Positions 57,076 through 64,000 of a DNA stretch of 64,000 bases are shown here, one piece after another. The position numbers and the translations under genes are program-made. The DNA is from Undaria pinnatifida (lineage: Eukaryota; Sar; Phaeophyceae; Laminariales; Alariaceae), in the NCBI GenBank assembly GCA_012845835.1, contig JABAKD010000019.1, forward strand, positions 8,977,584 through 9,041,583, read 5' to 3'. Under the pieces are notes generated by a model. That model worked only from the letters and a program-made list of their open reading frames with translations. It was not told the DNA's origin and made no database searches. Positions within the stretch are counted from its first letter, which is position 1, and each line of letters begins with the position of its first letter.

Positions 57076-57697
57076 TGTTTGTATTTGTTATGGATATTTG
57101 TACAGGGTGTGATATTTTTGCCTGCATCAACCATGCCTTGTCCCTTCGTCTCAAACTGCTGCTGCTGCTCCTGCGGCTGCTGCTGTGCAGTGCTCTCGCT
57201 CACAGTCTCAAGTAGCGGGATCACGAGCTGTGACTTCCAAACAGGGGATGGTGCCGCCGGAGGTTGCAGCTGCTGCTGCTGCTTCGGTGGCAGCTGCAAG
57301 TGCTCCTCCTGCTCTTCCCCCCTGATTTCTAATTCCACCATATCTCTGCACGCTTCAACCACCAAAACCATCCGATTTTCCTCCGACTCGAATTGCTGAT
57401 GCTGCGGCTGCGGCTGTGCAGTGCTCTCGATCCCAGTCTCAAGTAGTGGGATTACGAGCTGTGACTCTGACCTGGCCACGCCCGCTCCCCTCTTTTGTAT
57501 GTGACTTTGCTGCAAAATCTCTCGCATTTGCTCCTCTTGTCGTGAAGAGAAGCTGGAGAGCTCCAGGAGTAGTTGCGAGTTCTCGCGAATGATGAAATCG
57601 TTTTCATAAATTCGACCTTCGACTCGGTAGAACGCATCCCGTCCGGCAGAAATCTGGTAGACGGTCCGAAAACCGTAATAAGAAGCACCCTCGATTT
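57072..57697 (-). CDS. Gln-rich coding block with internal duplication (upstream part of the interrupted gene)
   Basis: Open from about 57697; the first ATG is at 57527 (MREILQQSH...). The frame before it (DAFYRVEGRIYENDFIIREN) also looks coding, so the true start is probably in an upstream exon. SQLVIPLLETGIESTAQ ... MVELEIRGEEQ and SQLVIPLLETVSESTAQ ... MVEFETGEKG form two tandem units about 75 residues apart, the second completed only across the hAT insertion. Polyglutamine runs lie between. The last 13 codons (57111-57072) are transposon sequence. Confidence 0.5.
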
Positions 57698-57800
57698 ATT
57701 TCTCGAGTTGGTCTCTTCTTACGAGCAGTTATTCCAGCCCCCGCATCTTGGCTTTTCGAGGGCTCCCCGCTCTCTCTGCCAACGCTTTCACGTCCACAAC

Positions 57801-58647
57801 TGTAGTGCGTTAGGGGACCGCCGCGTGACGGAACCGCCAGAGCGTTTTTGGGCAACGGGACCGCCGAGCGAGGGGACCGCCAACGGGTTTTGAGCAGCGG
57901 GACCACCGAGAGAGGGGACCGCTAAGAGGTTTTGGGTAGCGGGACCGCCGAGTGAGGGGACCGCCAAAGGCGGTAACGCAGCAGGACAACCGATTTGACT
58001 TGATACTAAAACGTACAGATCTATTTTTAGTACAGATTTTCCTCATGAAATCTACGAAGCATCCGGGCCGAGTTTATACTAAAACGTAGAGATTTTCCCT
58101 ATTAATTTGAAATCCCTATTAAAATTATTGATGAATTTATACTAAAACGTACAGATTTTCCCTATTAAATTTTGATTCGCTATTATATTTACAAGGTATC
58201 CGGACCGAGTTTATCAGATTTTCCCTATTAAATTACAAAAAATATACAGGGAAAATCTGTACGTTTTAGTATATATTTGATAGGGAAAATCTGTACCAGG
58301 TACGTTTTAGTATAAATTTATATGGGGAAATCTGTACCTGGTACGTTTTATTTCAAACTCGGTCCGGATACCTCGTTATCCGAACGCGCATTAAACTTTT
58401 AGTCTAAACGGTATAGAAAAATGAGAAATCTGTACGTTGTAGTATGAAGTCAAATCGGTTGTCCCGCTGCCTTGAAGCCTTTGGCGGTCCCCTCACTAGG
58501 CGGTCCCGCTACCCAAAACCTCTTAGTGGTACCCTCTCTCGGTGGTCCCGCTGCTCAAAACCCGTTGGCGGTCCCCTCGCTCGGCGGTCCCGCTGCCCAA
58601 AAACGCTCTGGCGGTTCCCTCACGCGGCGGTCCCCTAACGCACCACA
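57801..58647. mobile_element. Foldback DNA element, 847 bp
   Basis: Arms of about 230 bases (57801-58030 and 58420-58647) are inverted copies: TGTAGTGCGTTAGGGGACCG at the left, CCTAACGCACCACA at the right. They consist of ~44-bp subunits around GGGACCGCC. The centre holds inverted pieces of ACTAAAACGTACAGATTTTCCCTATTAA. Flanked by CACAAC at 57795-57800 and 58648-58653. Superfamily unresolved: a 6-bp duplication is unusual. Confidence 0.8.
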
Positions 58648-58845
58648 CACAACGCCTACGTTGACCTCGCCCTCAGGCATGGTTCAAATAAGACACCCAG
58701 CGTGCTCCCTTTCACAGGGAGCGATGTTTGCGTGATATCTCCAGCTAGCTCTCTTCCGCGCAGAAGAGCCTACGTCACTCAACACCCTTTGCTTCGAACA
58801 GGGATAGTTCAGCATACGGTACGCTATAATTTTCGCGTGTGTTGA

Positions 58846-59160
58846 TCCCTACGAAGCGTAGAGGGCTTACCCGTTAAGCGAACAGTAGTGGGGTAGTGAA
58901 GTCACCGGTATGAAGACATGGAAAATACGTATGTATATAGACTATGGACTATATATTACGTTGCTACTAGCCAAGGCACATCGTGGAGAGAAGACTCACT
59001 CGGTAGACGAAGAAAAACGAGGAGTGACGGCGAAATAGCCAGAGAATAGTCTCACCATCCCGGCATCCCGCTACCATGTAACCAATATATCACTGGAAAC
59101 CCCTACTATACTCAACCGTCGTCATATCCGTATCATATCCAAGCATACAATCAACAAGTT
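58846..59160 (+). repeat. R5 repeat, uninterrupted copy
   Basis: Matches 47261-47360 plus 48853-49040 without the R4 block. Confidence 0.75.
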
Positions 59161-59588
59161 TCCATTGTCAGATTTTCATTCTCTAAATTACTTCGCCACC
59201 AACCGCCTAACAAATATTTGCGCAAGGCTCCCCTTTGGGATGGGGTTATCTTGATATTCCGGGGACGTCGCAAGTCAAAAAGGGGGAACACACAGCCTTT
59301 TCAGTGGTGTGTACAAGGATCGTTCCTAACAAAAACAAGAAAAGTCAGGAATCGTGACAAAAAATTGGTCTACTGCTGCTGTTGCTACTGCTGCATGCTT
59401 CGTGTACCTGGCACTATGCGGTCCAACCATGTGTGTTTTATTGTTGCATTGGACATGAAACTGTTGTTGTCGTGACTCGATCTCCTGCCGTGCACCAACA
59501 ACACACACCTTGACAACTGAAACAAAGGCAAGAGTTTGAAACACGCCTCCTGCAGCTGTACTGCTTGATGCTGCTTTCATTCCTCTTC
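59161..59588. other. Unassigned stretch
   Basis: Short frames only; nothing recognised. Confidence 0.3.
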
Positions 59589-60060
59589 TCATGTACAATG
59601 CTGTTTTTTTGACGGCACAGACGCCGCGCAAGCATACGGATAAAACACATATTTAGCACCATTTTTTTTCATGTCTTTAGGCGTAGCACCGCGGCACTGT
59701 CCACGAAACTCCACGGCAGGGGCCGCGGTAGCTCCCGCCGCAGCCGACGCAACTGATTGGGCGAGGGCTTGTTGCGCCCTCTTCGCAACCAGGGACGCCT
59801 CCCGCGCAGCGGTCTTCGCCTGCTCGATATCTTCGTCAAACCGACGTCGGCGTGCTATCGTCTGGTTGGCGTCGTCGAGCGCCCGCTGGGTCAGCGCCGC
59901 CGCGTATGTCAAGTCCAAGGGGGCGGCATGGGCGCCCCGATCCCGGGAGCTCTGGGGGTGGCGCTCTGTCGAGCGCGGAGAGCCCAGGTGGCGGCGGTGG
60001 TGCCCTGTCGAGCGCGGGGGGGGGGCAGCTGGTGGCGCTCCCCCGGGGCTGGCGAGAGCT
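59589..60060 (-). CDS. Hypothetical Ala/Arg-rich coiled-coil protein, C-terminal part
   Basis: Minus-strand frame ending at 59589; from an ATG at 59918 it has 109 codons, and the frame stays open upstream to about 60060. The segment LTQRALDDANQTIARRRRFDEDIEQAKTAA with heptad-like spacing predicts an amphipathic helix or coiled coil, followed by an Ala-rich stretch and a Lys/Cys C-terminus. The GC-rich flank is full of CCACGG/CCGCGG palindromes, so this may be the coding part of a transposon. No known domain. Confidence 0.35.
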
Positions 60061-60229
60061 GGCGTCGAGACGCCCCCGAGTCCGGTGGGGGTTGGTCCGT
60101 CTTCTTCTCAGCGCGAACCGGCGAATTGACCCTCTTGGTTGGTTGGAACGGGTGGAGGTATGGTGCTCCGTCTTCTGTCTCGTCACCGGAACCCGCCACC
60201 GGTGGTTCCCCCCGTCTCGAGTCGCGGCA

Positions 60230-61065
60230 TCTCGAGAGATTCCACGGCCGTACAATATCCACGGTAATCTCCACTGCAGCACCGACGGCAAAGCCGCGGT
60301 CACCCACGAAAACATCCACTGAAGCACCCACGGCAACGCCCGCGGACACACCCACAGACTTGTCCACGCAAACGTCCGCGGACGCCTACGGATAGGTCCA
60401 CGGAAACACCCACGGCAAGATCCACGGCCACGCCCGCGGACATGCACGGCAAGACTCACGGGTGCGGACGGCCGCGGATGCCCGTGGAAATTGCTGCGGT
60501 TGAACGTCCGCGGAAACTGCCATGGGGACTGCCGCTGAGTTCCGCGGACTTCGGGTGTCTTTCATTATTGTGTTTTTCAAATAAATGGAACTAACCCTAA
60601 CCCCAACTCATACGGACTTCGCCACGGCAGTTTCCGTTGCCACGGACTTCCTTTGGCATGGTTGGTACGACGGAGTTTGCCACGGACAGGAACGCGGTAC
60701 GTTCTATGGTAATTGCCGCGGACGTCCGTGCCCATCACCGCGTATCGGAGAGTTGCCGTGGCAATGGCCGCGGATGGCCGTTGATATTTCTTCGGTCATA
60801 CGTCCGCAGAAGCTGCCGTGGCAATTGCCGCGGACTTCCGTGGTGGTTGCCGCGTTGCTGTGACAAATGGCGCTGACTTCCGTGGGTTGCCATGGCTGGC
60901 ACGACGGAGTTTGCCACGGACAGAACCGCGGCACGTGCCGTGGCAAGTGCCATGAGCCATGGCACTTGCTGTGGAAACCCGCGGCTTTCCACGGTAGCCC
61001 GTGGCAAAACTCACGGAAGTCCACGGAATTTCGGCAGTCATTGCCGCGAACCTCCGTCAAAAGTC
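60230..61065. repeat. Palindrome-dense CCGCGG / CCACGG / CCGTGG region
   Basis: CCACGG, CCGTGG, CCGCGG and CCATGG hexamers recur every 10-25 bases in both orientations for ~830 bases, e.g. GCCGTGGCAAGTGCCATGAG and CCATGGCACTTGCTG at 60940-60972. The density resembles subterminal motif arrays of the other DNA elements here, but I could not find terminal inverted repeats. Long frames in it are by-products of the GC-rich motif. Confidence 0.6.
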
Positions 61066-61727
61066 ACCTAATGCGCATCCGTGATATTTTTCAAGATACC
61101 GCCTTATTGAGAGGCCCCTTTGCATTGTCATGGAGTATACACCGTCGTCATTTCGTTGCCTGCATCGCTATTCGTTGTTACTACAGCAGTACTGCCGATC
61201 TTGTACAGTAGCTCTCCCTGTTTTTTGTGCATGCTTGTCCACTGCAGTACCTTTCAACTGGCTGATAGTTTTCTGCACCGGATGACAGCCCTCGCTCGCA
61301 TGGGTGGCTACCCTTTTTGTCTCTCATCCGTTTTTTTTTACATGCGGAGCCAGTCGTGCGGATGGCCTAAACTAGGTGGTGACTAAGGGGGACAGCCCCC
61401 CTAGCGTAGCCGTGGTCCGCGGTGTTAATAGTAGTTTATACTTTGTGCCAGCATTTTCACATATCGGACAGGTCACGCACGTCCTTGTCAGTTGGTGTCT
61501 TTCCGCGAGGACTGATCCATGGTCTTGTGATCTCCACTCGCAACGGATAACGCTGGCGTGTGGAAGCTGGGTGATTTGGGTGATCAAAAGCACGTGTTTC
61601 CTGAGTTGGATCTGTACTACACGTATCCTGCAAAACATGCCCGACGACAGGTATAGCACCTAGATCATATATAGGTCATGATATGTCCGACGCGTGTAAA
61701 GAAGGTCTAAACTAACCAGATGTGAGT
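61066..61727. other. Unassigned stretch
   Basis: Frames of 88-95 codons on opposite strands, no recognised domain or repeat. Confidence 0.3.
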
Positions 61728-62024
61728 ATGTACCCCCCTCCCCCCCCCCCCGACTTCCGAATTGCCGCCCATATCGCCATCAATCGTACACGAATGCAGA
61801 TTGGCTTCCATGATTCTGCCAACGTCGACCTCGTGGCAGCGTCGATGAGAGAGGGAGAATTCGCAAAACAAGGATTTGATCGTGTGCTGTTCAAATTCGA
61901 CTTGGTGTATCCGGCGCGGAATTTTTTGGCGGTCGGAAACTGGGACGAGAACAGACGGCAGTATATGCGAAGCATTATCGGGGAGGCTCGAGAAAACTTC
62001 CATGTGCACCCGCGACCATGGTGA
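61728..62024 (+). CDS. Hypothetical protein or exon
   Basis: 98 codons from the ATG at 61728; a poly-C tract gives PPPPPP after MY. The rest (FRIAAHIAINRTRMQIGFHD ... FDRVLFKFDLVYPARNFLAV ... MRSIIGEARENFHVHPRPW) has balanced composition and alternating hydrophobic patterns unlike the low-complexity frames nearby, so it may be real coding sequence or an exon. I do not recognise a family. It ends at TGA just inside CCATGGTGAGC. Confidence 0.35.
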   Translation: MYPPPPPPDFRIAAHIAINRTRMQIGFHDSANVDLVAASMREGEFAKQGFDRVLFKFDLVYPARNFLAVGNWDENRRQYMRSIIGEARENFHVHPRPW

Positions 62025-63965
62025 GCAAGCATTCCAAAGATACGACCATGACAATAAACAGAAATTTGGGGATATCAGACGCTCTGATTTTCAGGATCCA
62101 GGCGGGGGGGGATACTAAAGCCAAATATAACCAAATCGGAGAAAGCGTGTTGTATGTTTGTTCGTACGAAAAATCCCAACCCAGGAACAACAAAATAATG
62201 TTTTCCAACATGGTGGCGACTGTGGTGTCATTTTCTGTTGCTGCTGCCGTATGCCCCTAAATCAGGTGCTGCTCTACTGCAGTACCGCTTGGATTGGTTT
62301 TCTCGGTGCCCCGTGTGGCGCAGATGGCTTGATCTACGTATGAAGGGAATAGCGTGCTCTCACTTCGCATCCCGCGGTGTCCCTTGGGACTTCCCATGAG
62401 AATCCACCCAAAAGCTCGATGATGTAAAGCGCTAAATATGTTATGGAAATGTTAGCAAATACGTAGCCATTATGAGTCATGTTCAGTAGCAGTGCTCTTG
62501 TGTATCGTAGATCTCATTGTATGTGTCGCTTCGAGTGTAACGTACGTATGTGTGCGGAGGAAATACTTCCGTAGGATTCTCCGCTTGACATCCAGGTAGC
62601 TCACTCTCTCGTGTGGCACTCTCTTGTACATCTTTCCGGATCATAGCTGTCCTGGTCACCTCTGGGAAGCAGCCGTCGTCTGGGCTCCTGCAACTCTTCG
62701 GTTTATATCTGTGTGTATTGGCCAAATTAAGCGCCACCGTTGTACTATTCAGCATCTTCTCTACATCTCGGAAGCACTTCGTCTTCCAGGCTATCCCCTC
62801 GCACCATGCCACCACGTCGACGTTAAACGTCGACGGCACAGCCTCTCAAACCACCGTGCCAGGGTATCACACATTGTCAATGACAAAATAGCTGGCTTCG
62901 CATCTCGCAGTATCCCGTGGGACGTCCCACGAAAAATCCGTCCCAAAACAACACTGCAAATCTTTGGATAGTGGTCGCAGTACAGTGCCGGTAACATTCT
63001 TGAAGGCGAACACAAAATCGACAGCACGCGTAAGATAGCCCGACGTTTAAGACCGACAAGATTATATCTGCGGGCACCATGACAGTCGCGCAAAACACGC
63101 CCACGATCAGGTGACTGCTCGCGTATCGTCCCCCGCGTTTCCCGGCTTTGTTTGCGTAATGTTTGTGGTCATTTTCGCCTGCACGTTGCTCTCCAACTCA
63201 TTCACTCATATGAGGTGTTAGCCCTCAGCGACCGTCCGGACAAGCCGTACCTAGTCACCCACCTTGACATGGCTCGAGCAAATGGTTCAGCATTTTCCCG
63301 ATGCCCGTGGATTTTTTCATCGAATTTCGCAAACCGGCGCGTTCGCGCTTGCGGCCTGTCTGTGTCTGTATAGTTTTCAAGGGTTAATGTATTCCCAAAT
63401 ATGTTGATAGTATAGGCTTAACAGTTTAACACACGACGCGTGCCAAGATAGAGGCGCACCAACCATTGTTGTTTTTTTTCTGAGGTTTCCCAATGTAGGA
63501 GCTTAAGACCTCTCCCAAAAACTGGCTTGGAGAAAAATAAAAGTGATACCGGATGAGAAATCCCATGTGGGGCCTCGATATACAACGAGAATCACCATAC
63601 AAAAAATGTCGCATCTCCGACGATTTTGGATTAAGGAGCCCCGTCGTTCAGGAACCGTTTCAGACGAAAAGTTATCTGCCTCTATCGTAGCACGCGTCTC
63701 ATTGCGAATAAGTCTCTGTTCCATGGCCCTACTTAAGCGCCATGGCCTGCTGGGCGCTGAAGGCACATGTGTTCGTCGGTTGATTGCTTTCCGGGATACA
63801 GGTCAGCGCACGGTACCTTTTGCTTTGGCTGGTGGGACGCGCAGCACATTTGTCTTTCCGGGAGTCGCATAGATTTTGTTGGTGTGGGTGGAGATTCGGG
63901 TGCTTGCTGTGTTCTTCTGAATTTTTTAGAAAAAAAAATGAAAAAACGCCAGCTGTGAGTACCAC
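62025..63965. other. Unassigned stretch with a weak duplication
   Basis: 62360-62415 and 62895-62955 share TTCGCATC-CGC-GT-TCCC-TGGGACxTCCCA and AATCC-CCCAAAA. Minus-strand frames 62483-62839 and 62791-63093 overlap and are not recognised. No repeat family identified. Confidence 0.35.
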
Positions 63966-64000
63966 CGGTGGGTGGTTGAAACTCAACTTTGCAAGCTGCG
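63966..64000 (-). repeat. R2/R6 fragment at the window edge
   Basis: GAAACTCAACTTTGCAAGCTGCG is the conserved line of the R2/R6 3' region; cut by the window end. Confidence 0.5.

Larger units (their letters stand above)
55106..57111 (-). mobile_element. hAT transposon, 2006 bp, internally deleted
   Basis: Ends CACGCCCTGTACAAATA (55106-55122) and TATTTGTACAGGGTGTG (57095-57111) are inverted with one mismatch. The target duplication is exactly 8 bp, ATATTTTT, at 55098-55105 and 57112-57119. Inside are ~42-bp subterminal repeats on both flanks and a remnant of the hAT transposase C-terminus. It lacks most of the transposase and can only have moved with help. Confidence 0.9.
54872..58680 (-). 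pseudogene. Host-like gene of unknown function, interrupted by two transposons
   Basis: Coding-quality frame on the minus strand in three blocks. Block 1: ATG at 58680 (MPEGEVNV...) continues, after removal of the foldback element and one CACAAC, across 57800 to a stop near 57717. A GTGAAAG or GTAAGA donor and a CTACCAG acceptor (about 57655) would join it to block 2, but this splicing is guesswork. Block 2 (57654-57112) is Gln-rich with an internal duplication. Block 3 (55105-54872) follows the hAT insertion and is in frame with block 2 once the 2006-bp element and one 8-bp duplication are removed. The protein has no domain I know; it could itself belong to another element. Confidence 0.5.

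Noticed and set aside
59909-60367. 152-codon minus-strand frame starting MDKSVGVSAG
   Set aside because: Reads through the CCACGG motif array, and two other frames in the same DNA are equally open.

Overview
This window reads as repeat-rich nuclear DNA of a eukaryote. It has no operons, no rRNA and no convincing tRNA gene. Nearly every long open frame is either transposon-derived or low complexity. Non-LTR, LTR, SINE, hAT and PIF/Harbinger elements sit nested inside each other. A protist or alga is plausible, but the sequence alone does not identify the organism.

Layout, left to right. 0-12 kb: two copies of a multi-kilobase repeat (R1), a tRNA-derived SINE of each of two families, a hAT-type MITE (4245-6120) with a LINE tail inside it, and several LINE 3' ends. 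12.1-16.1 kb: a 4.0-kb APE-type LINE insertion (12115-16136, minus) bounded by a perfect 15-bp target duplication. It carries the only long intact frame in the window (endonuclease C-terminus plus reverse transcriptase). 17.4-19.2 kb: a decayed gene with a NADAR-like domain followed by a retropepsin-like segment. 22-25.8 kb: a 460-bp tetranucleotide microsatellite running into a tRNA-SINE, a hAT MITE inside that SINE, and a long inverted repeat. 25.7-27.3 kb: tandem ~250-300-bp units. 28-33 kb: LINE fragments, SINEs and R2 retroposons. 33.2-44.9 kb: two large minus-strand R1 copies separated by an R2 tandem array; the second is split by a non-autonomous LTR retrotransposon (39708-42405).

46.2-46.9 kb: a single-exon gene for a protein with an N-terminal signal peptide or anchor, the best host-gene candidate with an intact frame. 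47.3-49.0 kb: repeat R5 split by the GC-hairpin repeat R4. 49.27-49.97 kb: a PIF/Harbinger-type MITE carrying a signal-peptide reading frame. 53 kb: another LINE 3' end. 54.9-58.7 kb: a minus-strand coding region interrupted by a 2.0-kb hAT element (exact 8-bp duplication) and an 847-bp foldback element (6-bp duplication); removing the hAT element and one duplication copy restores a continuous frame. 59.6-61.1 kb: a GC-rich, palindrome-dense region with a coiled-coil frame. 61-64 kb: small unrecognised frames.

Elements do not form a pathway. What the window offers is a readable order of insertions: at least six events can be delimited to the base by their target-site duplications. R1, R2 (3'-anchored retroposon), R3, R4, R5 and R6 are local names used here for unrecognised repeat families.
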